Origin: Orobanche coerulescens
Taxonomy: Eukaryota; Streptophyta; Magnoliopsida; Lamiales; Orobanchaceae
Assembly: GCA_033398695.1 (NCBI GenBank)
Contig: CM065804.1
Coordinates: 120,151,501 to 120,215,500, forward strand
Direction of reading: 5' to 3'
Length of the DNA: 64,000 nucleotides
Each line of letters begins with the position of its first letter. Position 1 is the stretch's first letter. Positions 24,920-37,041 of the stretch are shown here, in pieces. A program made the position numbers and the translations under genes. The notes under the pieces were generated by a model. It was not told the DNA's origin. It saw only the letters and a program-made list of their open reading frames with translations, and did no database searches.

Positions 24920-25283
24920 TGCATAGGACGGGAGATCCGAAGCCCGTGCGGCGTCCCGAGGATCCTCACGCCCCGAGACCAGCCTATCCCACATACGCAT
25001 GCCAACTGGTTTCGCCCTGCCATGGGCTCATCAGGGAGACGACAGTAGCCCCCGACCAGTTGTGCCCTACCCGCAACGATCCCTTTCATAGTCAAGTCCT
25101 CGACCAGCGACAAGCTCTCCGGACTAAACCGGGTCGGTATGCCTGACTCGGCCAGACTGATGCATCCTGGCAAACAATGCCTTAACGCTAATGTCGCCTC
25201 CTTTACCCCACTTGTGGCAAGCTAACCAGAAGGCACGCCTCATTTGGACGGTCAACACAGACACGACATATCGGGTCGTGACA
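24920..25283 (-). repeat. 3' LTR of TRIM G
   Basis: Sense strand starts TGTCACGACCCGATATGTCG at 25283 and ends near 24920 with CCTATGCA (other copies CCTGTGACA). It is about 35 bp longer than the other LTR because of extra sequence near 25205-25240. Confidence 0.85.
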
Positions 25284-25849
25284 TACTCCCTCACTCAAAT
25301 AACAGCACGTCCTCGTGCTGGGGAAGAATGTTTCTTTCCGCACACTGTATTGTCCCACGCACAAAAAACGATCGTGGCCAATCATATATGGTACCATCCT
25401 TTAATGGACAGGCTCTTCACTCGCGCGCCTCGCGCTATCTCGCAGTGCGCCGCGCACATACCGCATGACCAATCAACATCAACCTTCACCCTACACGCTT
25501 CCTGGCGTTAGTACTTCGGTTGAACACCATTCTCTCAGCCGCTGCATTTTCCCGCATGTCGAGGTCCCCATAGTGGCCGACGATTATCCATGCTCTTACA
25601 CCTCGATCACCATAGGTGGAGCTACCAAAAGTGCGCAATACAAGTGTGTCCACATTCCGGACCATCTTATCTCACAAGCCTAGGACCACCTCTCATTCCG
25701 GCATAGAATCAGTTCATGTTCTCCGCCTAGAAGCCTTGTCAGGAGCCGCACTTTGACTGTGCCCTCTTTGCACCTGCGTTCACTCCCCGCCCTCATCGGT
25801 TTAAGAAAAACTTGACCACACTCGAACCATATAGTACTGAGAGAGGTTT

Positions 25850-25863
25850 TGGCTCCGATACCA
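25850..25863 (-). promoter_or_regulatory. Primer-binding site, TRIM G
   Basis: Minus strand TGGTATCGGAGCCA, two bases after the LTR end; the iMet type shared with gypsy and copia elements here. Confidence 0.88.
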
Positions 25864-25865
25864 CG

Positions 25866-26194
25866 TGTCACAGGACGAGATATCCGAAGCTCGTGCATCA
25901 TCCCGAGGCCCCTCACGCCCCGAGACCAGCCTATACCACATACGCATGCCAACTGGTTTCGCCCTGCCATCGGCTCATCAGGGAGACTGCAGTATCCCCC
26001 AACCAGTGGTGCCCTACCCGCAACGATCCCCTTCATAGTCAAGACCTCGACCAGCGAGAAGCTCTCCGAGCTAAACGGGATCGGCATGCCTGACTCGGCC
26101 AGCCGATGCATCTGGGCAAACAACGCCTTAACGCTAATGCCGCCCCCTCCTCATTTGGATGGTCAACCCAGACACGACATATCGGGTCGTGACA
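25866..26194 (-). repeat. 5' LTR of TRIM G
   Basis: 329 bp, TGTCACGACC to CCTGTGACA on the minus strand, giving matching inverted ends TGTCA/TGACA. Confidence 0.88.
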
Positions 26195-26444
26195 ATTCGC
26201 TCCTTCTTTGGTGTGTAGGCGCTTGTACATATCCTTGTATGGCTCATCTTTAGCCTTTGCCACTGCCTTCTTAGCCTCTCTTCACGCCACCTTGTAAGAT
26301 ACATTCTTCATGATTCTCTTCTCCCCAACACTAACCGACAAAAGCTCCTTAAATAGCGCTTGTTTAGTCTTAACTTTCTTTTGAACCTCATCATTCCAGC
26401 ACACCTCATTAGGTTCACTAGACCTTCCCAAAGAAACCCCTACC
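26195..26444 (-). pseudogene. LINE F segment between endonuclease and RT (first copy)
   Basis: Minus-strand coding fragment: WNDEVQKKVKTKQALFKELL, then EKRIMKNVSYKVA, a stop, AKKAVAKAKDEPYKDMYKRL. It is the region upstream of RT in RTE LINEs. TRIM G bounds it on the left and the LTR of H on the right, with CTACC at 26440-26444 next to the LTR. A second copy lies at 33603-33855. Confidence 0.85.
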
Positions 26445-28545
26445 TGTAACACCCCGAAATATTTAGAGTATATTACAGCGCCGTGGACCCCTACATGGGA
26501 CCCACCAGGCTACGACAAGAAAACACCAGTCGACTAACCATCTCGGTTAGCGAGGACACACATTTAAATAGTACAACATATAACAATACGCCCGGAGCAA
26601 CTGGCGTAATAAACATCAACCAATAATGTAGCAATTTGAGTTAATACAAAATGAAGTTCGAAATGAAAAACCCAAGTACTCGCGAGTACAATCTATAAGT
26701 TTATAAATGTGGGAAACAACCAAATCGAAGTAGACAAAAGAAATAAGAGGACTCAAATGCACATGTCAACGACCCTGGCCAACATCCTCGTACTGTCCCA
26801 GCGCCCGCTCGTCCGGCAGAACATAACCTGAAATCCATAACAAGAATTTCCCCAAAACGGGTTCCCAAAGGGGTTAGCAACTACGCTAGTACAAGTAATC
26901 AAGGCAAACCATTCGCTTACACGTTTCATAGTACAATGCACCAAATCATTTCAAAACCAAAACCAGACATGTCTTTTCGAGAAACAAACAGTCAAACAAT
27001 TTTCCTAGGACCGGGACGAAACCACGAATCCTACCCGAGGCCTCTAATGACCCTCCCCGGCTGGCCATATTCATAAAACAAACCAAGCACACATGTCACC
27101 TAGGACCGGGACGAAGCCACGAATCCCACCCGAGGCCTCTAAGGACCCTCCCGGGCTGGCCGCGAAACAAACTCATGAATCCAGAACGAAGCCATAGATT
27201 CCCCCAAGGCCCCGTCGGACCCTCCCGGGGTGAGTAAAGCACACACAATATACATTACCATTTCACGTTAAGCATAAAGGTTTCCAAAAATACTTGCCTT
27301 GAATAATAGACGACGCAACGAACGGAAGGAAAACACCGACGGACGTTAGGAGCCGATAAATACGAACCTAACGATACGAAGAACATAATTACGACCAATT
27401 CTAAACGAATACGGAATTGGAAAACACCCAAAAACCCGCCTACAACTTATGTGTATTCGCATCAAAACAACGACGAGGGCGGATCGCAACCAAACCCTCT
27501 CGATTACGCAAATATCACGAAATACACCATGAGTTCGTAGGAGAACAAGAATGCTAACGAGATCAATCATAATCATCAAGAATTAATTAACAACACGGAG
27601 TAAAACGAACAATACAACCGAAAACCCCCAAATCCCCCAAGGTAGGGTTCTAAGAGATTTTACCTTGATTCGAAGATCAACGATGGATGATTAGTGATAG
27701 GTGGATGATATGATACTTGAATATGCCCTTACAATGGAGTTTGGATCAAAATCGGACGAACCCTAGCCTATGTCGTCTCTCCCGTCGCAAAGAGAAAAGA
27801 GAGATGTGAGAAATGAGGAAAAACGGGCCGCTGCTAGTTTATATAATGGCAGGTGTTACGGCCGTAACTCAAACATGATACGCCCGTAACTAAGAACTGG
27901 ACCAAGAGGCAAGAAACGAAGCCTTGTTATGTCCGTATGAAAGAAAGCTTACGGCCGTAACTCTCGATTATTATGGCCGTAACATATACGGCTTACGGCC
28001 GTAACATGGCCTGTGACAGCAGGCCAAAGTCTGAAGCACTGCTCGACGAGAAGATGATCGGAAAGAAAGAAAAAAAAGAACAAGGTGTATCCACGACCAA
28101 CGGATACACTCACCACGGATTTGAGTCAGAAACCAAAACGTTACGATGAAGCGTGATTCCGAATACCCGAAGGCTCAGGAACAACAAGGATAACAAGAAT
28201 ACCCTAAACTTAGGGAAATTACGAAACGACCCAAACGTCCAAAAAAATCGCGATACACATCGGATTAACAAACCGAAACTCACAACACGAATAACTCAAC
28301 TATACGAACTCGTGAAACCAAAGAAATTACAAAAGCGAACGGATTCTACGAGAATCGAACGTCCATGCCATAATACATGACATAAAACAGAATAATATCA
28401 AAACATCACCAAGATCGTCCCAAATGGAGAAACTCCAAGAATAAAAATAGATTCAAAATGTCAACATGGTTACAAGCGAGCTACTAAAAATGAAAATACA
28501 CCAAAACGGGAATATCGGAAAAAGAAGAAAAATGCGGATATTACA
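26445..28545 (-). repeat. 3' LTR of gypsy element H
   Basis: 2,101 bp; sense strand TGTAATATCC to CGGGGTGTTACA, with purine-rich AGAGAGGTAGAA just before it (28546-28557). It carries TATA (CCATTATATAAA, 27838-27848), ACGGCCGT palindromes (27856-28010), tandem units containing CCTAGGACCGGGACGAA (27003-27240) and the terminal stem-loop at 26483-26505 (GUGGGUCCC with GGGGUCCAC, nine pairs). It is close to the solo LTR at 33856-36108 apart from a 160 bp deletion in the palindrome array. Confidence 0.9.
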
Positions 28546-28580
28546 TTCTACCTCTCTAAAAACAAGTTTCGTCCCAAAAC

Positions 28581-31500
28581 TTAAGAAACAAACAACTCAG
28601 GGTACTTAGCACGCATGTTATCCTCGATTTCCCAAGTTGCCTCCTCGACACCGTGTCTCGACCACTGCACCTTGACCAAAGGGATGGTCTTATGCCTCAG
28701 TCGTTTCTCGCGATGTTCCAAAATCTTCAAGGGACGCTCCTCAAAAGTAATATCCTTGGCGACATCGATTTCACCATAATCGATGACATGACTAGGATCT
28801 GGGACATATTTCCTCAGCTGGGAAACATGAAAAACGCTATGAAGATGACTCAAGGCCGGGGGTAACGCCAAACGGTATGCTAATCCACTGACTCGCTCGA
28901 GAATCTCGAAGGGCCCAATAAATCTCAGACTCAACTTCCCCTTTTTTTCGAAACGGAAAACTCCTCTCGTCGGCGACACCTTTAGAAAAACGTGGTGTCC
29001 CACCTCGAATTCCAAAGGTCGACGATGGACATCGGCATATGACTTCTGTCGACTCTGGGCAGTCAACATCCGTTCCCGAATCAAATCCACCTTCTGCCTC
29101 ATCTCTGAAATAATATCCGGTTCGGTCCTGACCAAATCAGACGCTTCGTTCCAACAAATCGGTGATCGACAACATCGCCCATAAAGTGCCTCATACGCAA
29201 ACGAGTACCCAATGCTTTATGCACTGCCTGCCAAAAGTGCGATACAAAACGGCCATCACGATCCGAAACAATAGACTTCGGAGTACCGTGAGGCCTCACA
29301 ATCTGCGCGATAAACACATGAGCCAACTTCTACGGGCCCCAAGTGTCCTTGATTCCCAGAAAATGTGCCAACTTGGTCAGACGATCAACAAACACCCAGA
29401 CCATATTCATGCCCGACCTCGATCTCGGAAAACTCGTAATGAAATCCATCGATATGTCTTCCCATTTCCATTCTGGAACAGGAATTGCCTGCAATAACCT
29501 AGCCGGTCGCTGGTTCTCGATTTTGACCTGCTGACAAATCAAACATCTTGCCACAAACTGTGTGACCTCCTCTTTCATATCATTCCACCATAAATTCCTT
29601 CTCAGGTCCTTGTATATCTTACTCGAACCAGGATGAACGGAGTAAGGTGTAATATGGGCCTCACGCAAAATACTCTGTCTCAACTCTGAGTCGTTCGGTA
29701 CACAAAGCCGACTCTGGAATCTCAAAACACCATCCTCGTGGATCACAAACCCAGGAGACTTTCCTTTAAGAATGTTCTCTCGGATTTGAGTAATCATCGG
29801 ATCCTCCAACTGCTTCAGCTTAATTTCGTCGATCAAAGACGACGAAATCTCTAAAGCACAAAGTTGCCCGACAGCTCCAGGCAACAAAACCTCAACATCC
29901 AACTCGATCAAAACCCGCCGAAGTTCAGACTGAGACGTAAGGATCTCAAGTGTTCGCAAGGCGACCGGTTTCTGACTCAAGGCGTCGGCCAGGACGTTCG
30001 CCTTGCCCGGATGATAAAGGATTTCGAGGTCATAATCCTTAATCAACTCTAACCACCTCCTTTGCCTCATATTCAACTCCCGCTGAGTAAATATATATTT
30101 CAGACTTTTATGATCGGTAAAAATCTGACATGCAGAGCCAAAAAGATAGTGACGCCAAATCTTGAGCATAAAAACGACTGCCGCTAACACCAAATCATGA
30201 GTAGGGTAGTTAAGCTCATACGGCCTCAACTGTCTGGACGCATATGCGATGGTCTTGCCGTGGTGCATCAATACGCACCCAAGACCCTGATCCGAAGCAT
30301 CACTGTAAATAGCAAAGCCCCCGTTGCCACATGGCAACACTAAAATCGGGGCTGAAGTCAAATGCCTCTTCAGCTCCTCAAAACTCGACTGCCTCACGTC
30401 ATTCCAAACGAACTTTTCGGACTTCTAGAGCAACTGTGTAAGTGGCCGACCCAGTTTCGAGAAACCCTCGACGAACCTACGATAGTAGCCAGCTAAACCC
30501 AAGAAACTACGAACTTCCTTCACGTTCTTGGGAGGTGCCCAATCCAACACTGCCTCAATCTTCTGCGGATCCACACGAACCCCTTCGGTTGAAATCACAT
30601 GACCTAAAAACATCACTTCCTTCAGGCAGAACTCACATTTCGAGAACTTCGCATAGAGTTGCTTGGTTCTCAAAATGTCTAACACTACTCGCAAATGATG
30701 GGCATGCTCTTCCTCGTTCCTCGAATAAATAAGAATATCATCAATGAAGACGACGACACACTTATCCAAATACTCGATAAAAACTTTGTTCATCAACTGC
30801 ATGAACACCGCCGGCGTATTAGTTAACCTGAAAGGCATAACTACAAACTCATAATGTCCGTATCTCGTCCGAAAAGCTGTTTTCAACCCATCGGACTCCC
30901 TCACTCGGAGCTGATAGTACCCCAATTTCAAATCAATCTTTGAGAATACCGCAGCTCCCTGCAACTGATCGAACAAGTCATCAATCCTCGGCAAAGGATA
31001 CTTGTTCTTGATGGTCACTTTGTTTAGTTCGTGATAGTCGATACACAAACGCAGTGAACCATCCTTCTTCCGCAAAAACAGGACCGGTGCGCCCCAAGGC
31101 GAGGTGCTCGGTCGAACATACCCCGACTCAAGAAGCTCACTCAACTGCCTCTTCAATTCAGACATCTCTGAAGGTGCCATGCGGTACGGCGCCTTCGAAA
31201 TCGGAGCCGCGCCCGGCTCTAACTCTATAGCAAACTCGACCTCACGATCTGGTGGCAATCCCAGTAACTCATCAGGAAATATATCAGGAAACTCACTAAC
31301 GACTGGAATCGACGAAAGCTCGACTCCACCATCCTCTGCCTTCAAGGCATAGCACCAATAACCAGTACACCCCTTTTGAAGGAGACTCATCGCCTTCAAG
31401 GCGTTAATAACGAACTTCTGGTTTCCCCTCTTTCGCCCCGCGAAAGAGTGCTCGGTGCCATCCTCGGCTAACATAGTGACGATTCTCGTGCAGTAGTTCA

Positions 31501-32903
31501 AGATCGCGCCATGCCGCTCAAGCCAATCCTCCCCGAGAATCAAATCCTCACCCTCGATACCCACGACAATAAGATTAGAGAGCCAAGCCCTATCACAAAT
31601 AAATACAGAACAGTCCCGGACCTCTCGATCACCGACAATTCTATCACCGCTAGGTAGTTTAACGATGAAAGGCTCGCAAGGTGATAAGCAGTCGAGACTC
31701 AAACGACATACACACTCTAGAGAAATGAATGAGTGCGTAGCACCCGAATCAAAAAGCACACTGACAGGATGGGAATGGATATGAATGGTACCTGTCGCCA
31801 TAGTGGTCGTTGGATCATCGGCCCTCCTCATCTCATAGATACGCGGCTGGGCAGAGCCGACAATGGAAGCTCCTCCTCTAGCGGGATGACCCCGACCTCT
31901 ACCTCGATCGGCACTCGGTGGAGGCTGCGGAGCAAATGAGCACTGGTTCACACTCGGCTCCATAGGTGCTGGGTGAGAAGAACGGGCGCCGCGAAACTGT
32001 CTGAGATGTTCACAATAAGTAGCCTTGTGGCCCGACTGACCACAAATATGACAAGTCAAAGGCGGACGAGGACACTCCCAGTTCCTATGGCTCGGCTGGC
32101 CATAGTTAAAGCATGTGGGATCATGGACGGGGGTTCCGGCGGCACCTCGAAAATTCCCAGAGAAACGAGCCGAACCGCCCGTAGAAATGTTTGCAGGGTG
32201 AGATTTCTGCTGACTTCCACCCTTGTAACCCGAGAAATTCCCAGCGGATTTCTGCTTCTTACTCTCTCGGACCGCCGCACTGGCTGTCACCGACATATCA
32301 TAGGCAAGATCTCGACTCTGATAATCCTTCAAAGTAGTACAGAGGAGCCCAGACATGTAGTCTCGAATTGAAAATTTCATCCGCCTGGAAAAATGGGAAA
32401 TTTTGTCGCTCTCCTCGACAACTTGGGTATTCACATAGCCCAACTCCTTGTTGAAATCTTCAACAGCTTGGGACACGGGAATATCCCGTGGTTGAGCATC
32501 ATAGAAAGCATGGACTCGAGCTTGTCTAACCGGCCACGGGCAATATTCAGTCTCCATCAACTTCTGAAATTCGGCCCACGAAGCAACATGATCTTTGGGC
32601 CCAATGGCCTCCCACCAATCCGTAGCGTCTCTAGTGAGAAAGTACTGGGCAATAGGGACCTTACGGTCCTCGGGACAGTTGGTGGCAACGAAGACTTTAG
32701 ATATCTCCTTGATCCACCCCTCCCAGCCAATTGGGTCTGATGCTCCTGAAAACTGAGGATGGTGCATCTTGATGAAATCTTGGAGCCAACGGTCTGCTAT
32801 GCCCCGATTAGCATGGGCCTGATCCGGGTTCTGAACCACTTGAGCTATAGCCGCCATTTGTTTACCATTTGCTGCATAACGGCCGCAATACCAAGGTCGG
32901 CGT
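28581..32903 (-). pseudogene. gypsy gag-pol of element H (nearly full, inactivated)
   Basis: Minus-strand chromoviral polyprotein. The longest open part (32857-30425, 810 codons) contains gag (about residues 40-190), two zinc knuckles (249-262, in which the second Cys is Tyr: [14 protein letters not shown]; and 269-282, intact), protease [10 protein letters not shown] (370-379), and RT with FIDDIL (704-709). A TAG at 30425-30427 interrupts an otherwise continuous frame into RNase H ([14 protein letters not shown]) and integrase (CLICQ finger, DRDGRFVSHFW). A second TAG follows at about 29327. At about 29193 roughly 58 residues of integrase, including the region with the catalytic Glu, are deleted with a frame change. 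The chromodomain end (VKVQWSRHGVEEATWE) closes at 28581. The N-terminal gag has a one-base shift near 32857 and is cut at 32903 by the TRIM junction; leader and primer site are missing. Confidence 0.9.
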
Positions 32904-33602
32904 GCTTCCTGGCGTTAGTACTTCGGGTGAACGGCATTCCCTCAGCCGCTGCATTTTCCCGCATGTCGAGGTCCCCATAGTGGCCCACAATTATCCATGC
33001 TCTTACACCCCGGTCACCATAGGTGGAGCTACCAAAAGTGCGCAATACAAGTGTGTCCACATTCCGGACCATCTGATCTCACAAGCCTAGGACCACCTCT
33101 CATTCCGGCATAGAATCTGTTCATGTTCTCCGCTTAGAAGCCTTGTCAGGACCCTCACTTTGACCGTGCCCTCTTTGCACCTGCGTTCACTCCCCGCCCT
33201 CATCGGTTTAAGCAGAACTTGACCACACTCGAACCATATAGTACTGAGAGAGGTTGTGGCTCCGATACCACGTGTCACGGGACGGGATATCCGAAGCTCG
33301 TGCGTCATCCCGAGTCCCCTCACGCCCCGTGACCAGCCTATCCCACATACGCATGCCAACTGGTTTCGCCCTGCCATCGGCTCATCAGGGAGACGGCAGT
33401 ATCCCCCGACCAGTGGTGCCCTACCCGCAACGATCCCCTTCATAGTCAAGACCTCGACCAGCGACAAGCTCTTCGGGCTAAACCGGGTCGGCATGCCTGA
33501 CTCGGCCAGACCGATGCATCCGGGCAAACAACACCTTAACGCTAATGTAGCCCCCTCCTTATTTGGACGGTCAACACAGACACGACATATCGGGTCGTGA
33601 CA
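32904..33602 (-). mobile_element. TRIM G, second truncated copy
   Basis: One LTR (33273-33602, 330 bp), primer site TGGTATCGGAGCCA (33257-33270) and 369 bp of internal sequence matching 25497-25865. The rest of the internal region and the other LTR are absent, replaced by gag of element H from 32903 leftwards. The LTR is followed by ATTCG and LINE sequence exactly as in the first copy, so this is a duplicate of the same insertion, not an independent one. Confidence 0.85.
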
Positions 33603-33855
33603 ATTCGCTCCTTCTTTGGTGTCTAGGCGCTTGTACATATCCTTGTATGGCTCACCTTTAGCCTTTGCCACTGCCTTCTTAGCCTCTCTTCGCGGCACCT
33701 TGTAAGCTACATTCTTCATGATTCTCTTCTCCCCAACACTAACCGACAAAAGCTCCTTAAAGAGCGCTTGTTTAGTCTTAACTTTCTTTTGAACCTCATC
33801 ATTCCACCACCATGCCTTCTTAGGTCCACTAGACCTTCCAGAAGAAACCCCTACC
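33603..33855 (-). pseudogene. LINE F segment between endonuclease and RT (second copy)
   Basis: Same segment as 26195-26444 but with a longer open frame: GRSSGPKKAWWWNDEVQ, VKTKQALFKELL, AKKAVAKAKGEPYKDMYKRL. The stop seen in the first copy is absent here (Arg codon), so that stop may have arisen after the duplication. It ends with CTACC next to the solo LTR. Confidence 0.85.
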
Positions 33856-36108
33856 TGTAACATCCCGAAATATTCGGAGTATATTACAGCGCTGTGGACC
33901 CCTACATGGGACCCACCAGGCTACGACAATAAAACACCACTCGACTATCATCTCGGTTAGCGAGGACATATATTTAAATAGTACAACATATAACGATACG
34001 CCCGGAGCAACCGTCGTAATAAACATCAACCGACAATGTAGCAATTTGAGTTAATACAAAACGAAGATCGAAATGAAAAACCTAAGTACTCGCGAGTACA
34101 ATCTATAAGTTTATAAATGTGGGAAACAACCAAATCGAAGTAGACAAAAGAAATAAGAGGACTCAAATGCACATGTCAACGACCCTGGCCAACATCCTCG
34201 TCTTGTCCCGCCGCTCTGCAGCGAACATAACACAAATCCATAACAAGAATTTCCCAAAAACGGGTTCCCAAAGGGGTTAGCAATTACGCTAGTACAAGTA
34301 ATCAAGGCAAACCATTCGCTTACACGTTTCATAGTACAATGCACCAAATCATTTCAAAACCAAAACCAGACATGTCTTTTTCGGAAACAAACAGTCAAAC
34401 AATTTGCCTAGGACAGGGATGAAGCCACGAATCCCACCCGAGGCCTCTAAGGACCCTCCCGGGCTGGCCATATTCATAAAACAAACCAAGAACATACGTC
34501 ACCTAGGACCGGGAAGAAGCCACGAATCCCACCCGAGGCCTCTAAGGATCCTCCCGGGCTGGCCGCGAAACAAACTCATGAATCCAGGACGAAGCCATAG
34601 ATTCCCCCAAGGCCCCATCGGACCCTCCCGGGGTGAGTAAAGCACACACAATATACATTACCATTTCACGTTAAGCATAAAGGTTTCCAAAAATACTTGC
34701 CTTGAATAATAGACGACGCAACGAACAGAAGGAAAACACCGACAGACGTTAGCAGCCGATAAATACGAACCTAACGATACGAAGAACACAATCACGACCA
34801 ATTCTAAACGAATACGGAATTGGAAAACACCCAAAAACCCGCCTACGACTTATGTGTATTCGAATCAAAACAACGACGAGGGCGGATCGCAACCAAACCC
34901 TCTCGATTACGCAAATATCACGAAATACACCATGAGTTCGTAGGAGAACAAGAATGCTAACGAGATCAATCATAATCATCAAGTATTAATTAACAACACG
35001 AAGTAAAACGAACAATAGGACCAAAAACCCCCAAATCCCCCAAGGTAGGGTTCTAAGAGATTTTACCTTGATTCAAAGATGAACGATGGATGATTAGTGA
35101 TAGGTTGATGATATGATACTTGAATATGCCCTTACAATGGAGTTTGGATCAAAATCGGACGAACCCTAGCCTCTGCCGTCGCTCCCGTCGCGAAGAGAAA
35201 AGAGAGATGTGAGAAATGAGGAAAAACGGGCCGCTGTCAGTTTATATACTGGCAGGTGTTACGGCCGTAACACACCCCACATACGGCCGTAACATAGGAA
35301 CATTACGGCCGTAACCTGACTCTCTTACGACCGTAACTGGCCTCTGGAGAGAAACTGGGAAATTCGACAAAAGACACATATGGCCGTATCAAGAACACCA
35401 TTACGGCCGTATCAATACTTACGGCCGTAACTCAAACATGATACGCCCGTAACTCAGAACTGGACTAGGAGGCAAGAAACGAAGCCTTGTTACGGCCGTA
35501 TGAAGGAAAGCTTATGGCCGTAGCTCTCGATTATTACGGCCGTAACATATACGCCTTACGGCCGTAACATGGCCTGTGACAGCAGGCCAAAGTCTGAAGC
35601 ACTGCTCGACGAGGATATGATCGGAAAGATAGAAAAAAAATAACAAGGTGTATCCACAACCAACGGATACACTCACCACGGATTTGAGTCAGAAACTAAA
35701 ACGTTACGATGAAGCGTGATTCCCAATACCCGAAGGCTCAGTAACAACAAGGATAACACGAATACCCTAAACTTAGGGAAATTACGAAACGGCCCAAACG
35801 TCCAAAAAAATCGTGATACACGTCGGATTAACAAACCGAAACTCACAACACTAACAACTCAACTATACGAACTCGTGAAACCAAAGAAATTACAAAAGCG
35901 AACGGGTTCTATGAGAATCGAATGTCCATGCCATAATACATGACATAAAACCGGATAATATCAAAACATCACCAAGATCGTCCCAAATGGAGAAACTCCA
36001 AGAATAAAAATAGATTCAAAATGTCGACATGGTTACAAGTGAGCTACTAAAAATGAAAATACACCAAAACGGGAATATCAGAAAAAGAAGAAAAATGCGG
36101 ATATTACA
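33856..36108 (-). repeat. Solo LTR H' (same family as H) inside LINE F
   Basis: 2,253 bp LTR, TGTAATATCC to GGGATGTTACA on the minus strand, flanked by CTACC on both sides (33851-33855 and 36109-36113), with LINE coding sequence outside each side. No primer site or coding region adjoins it, so it is a solo LTR. TATA at 35241-35250; terminal stem-loop at 33894-33916; tandem units at 34407-34636. Confidence 0.9.
35241..35575 (-). promoter_or_regulatory. TATA box and long ACGGCCGT palindrome array, solo LTR H'
   Basis: AGTATATAAA on the minus strand is followed upstream by about a dozen TTACGGCCGTAAC or one-base variants (35259-35571), with irregular 10-40 base spacing. The first is perfect at 35259-35271, another at 35419-35431; the 160 bases between those two are exactly what is missing from the sister LTR at 27856. 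Confidence 0.65.
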
Positions 36109-36113
36109 CTACC

Positions 36114-37041
36114 ACCTTCTCGCCCACACTCCAAATAGCATTAGCCATGCTGGTCCACATAAGGTTAGCATCGCCTCCCGCAAAAAACCTCCTTCGCGGG
36201 TCATAGACTCCCTGAATTCTGCCGCCTTCTCACCCTTCAGGCCCTTCCAAAAAATCCTAGGTCTAACTACTATATCCCTACTAACAACACGGCCTGCCAT
36301 GGATAAATCCATAGCCAGCAGCCGGTGTTGTGCAGCACAAGCCTCGCTCCAAAACACCTTGCAATCCATGCATGCCCTAGCATCACGACTGCGCAAAAGA
36401 AGCTAGTCAATTTGTGTGTTGTGCCTCCCACTACCGAAGGTGATGAGGTGCTCAGCTCTATTTTGAAATACAGAGTTAGTAATTACCAACTCATGCACAG
36501 TAGCAAAATCCAACAGCGCGGAACCCCCTGCATTCCTAACTCCGAAGCCGAACACATGAGTACCATGTTAACCATCCACCTCCTCACCAATGTGCCCATT
36601 GAAATCTCCCCCCAAAACAATAAATTGATAGTCAGGAATACTACCGACCAACTCATCTAACCATACCCAAAAAGCTTCATTTACAAGCATACCCAAACCA
36701 ACATGTGGGGCATACGCACAAACCACGTTAACCACCTTCTCTCCAACCACCACTCTAACGGACATAATCCTATTGTTACACCTCTTCACTTCCATGACGT
36801 TATCCTTCAGCTCCTTAGACAAAAGAATACCCACTCCATTACTCGAGTTTGCGAGGCCTGAATACCACAATTTATAACCATTTGCCTCCCTGGACTGCGC
36901 CCCCTTCCACCTAGTCTCCGGAATACAAGCCACATCTACCCTTCTCTTTCCCAACACATCCACGAGCTCCAAAAGCTTACCCGTCAAGGTACCCAAATTC
37001 AAACTTCCAACTCGCAAACACCGTGACATCGGCCAACACAA
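36114..37041 (-). pseudogene. RTE-clade LINE F: apurinic endonuclease part
   Basis: Minus-strand start of the LINE ORF at 37041. Endonuclease-type motifs in order: LRVGSLNLGTLTGK, ACIPETRWKG, GYKLWYSGLANSSNGVGILL, VVCAYAPHVGLG, VLGGDFNGHIGEEVDG (main open stretch to 36568). Beyond a stop the frame resumes (GFGVRNAGGSALLDFA, then SRDARACMDCKVF) to the solo LTR at 36113. The endonuclease opening directly after the ATG, with no separate ORF1, fits the RTE clade. The glutamate of ETRW and the aspartate of GDFN are kept, but stops inactivate it. Confidence 0.88.

Larger units (their letters stand above)
24920..26194 (-). mobile_element. TRIM element G (complete copy)
   Basis: A 1,275 bp miniature LTR element with two LTRs (24920-25283 and 25866-26194), an iMet-type primer site beside the right LTR and a purine tract (GAGTGAGGGAGTA on the minus strand) beside the left LTR. 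The internal 582 bp has no coding capacity for RT or gag. ATTC flanks both sides (24916-24919 and 26195-26198), a 4 bp target duplication, or 5 bp with one change. It interrupts the LINE frame between the KEGAN and IFKLAKARD segments. It must depend on other elements for movement. Confidence 0.88.

Noticed and set aside
24946..26093. Several frames inside TRIM G (both strands)
   Set aside because: They cross LTR and LINE boundaries and have no family; matching frames in the second copy only reflect duplication.
32393..32740. Plus-strand frames over 31104-32980
   Set aside because: Shadows of the gag-pol of H on the other strand.
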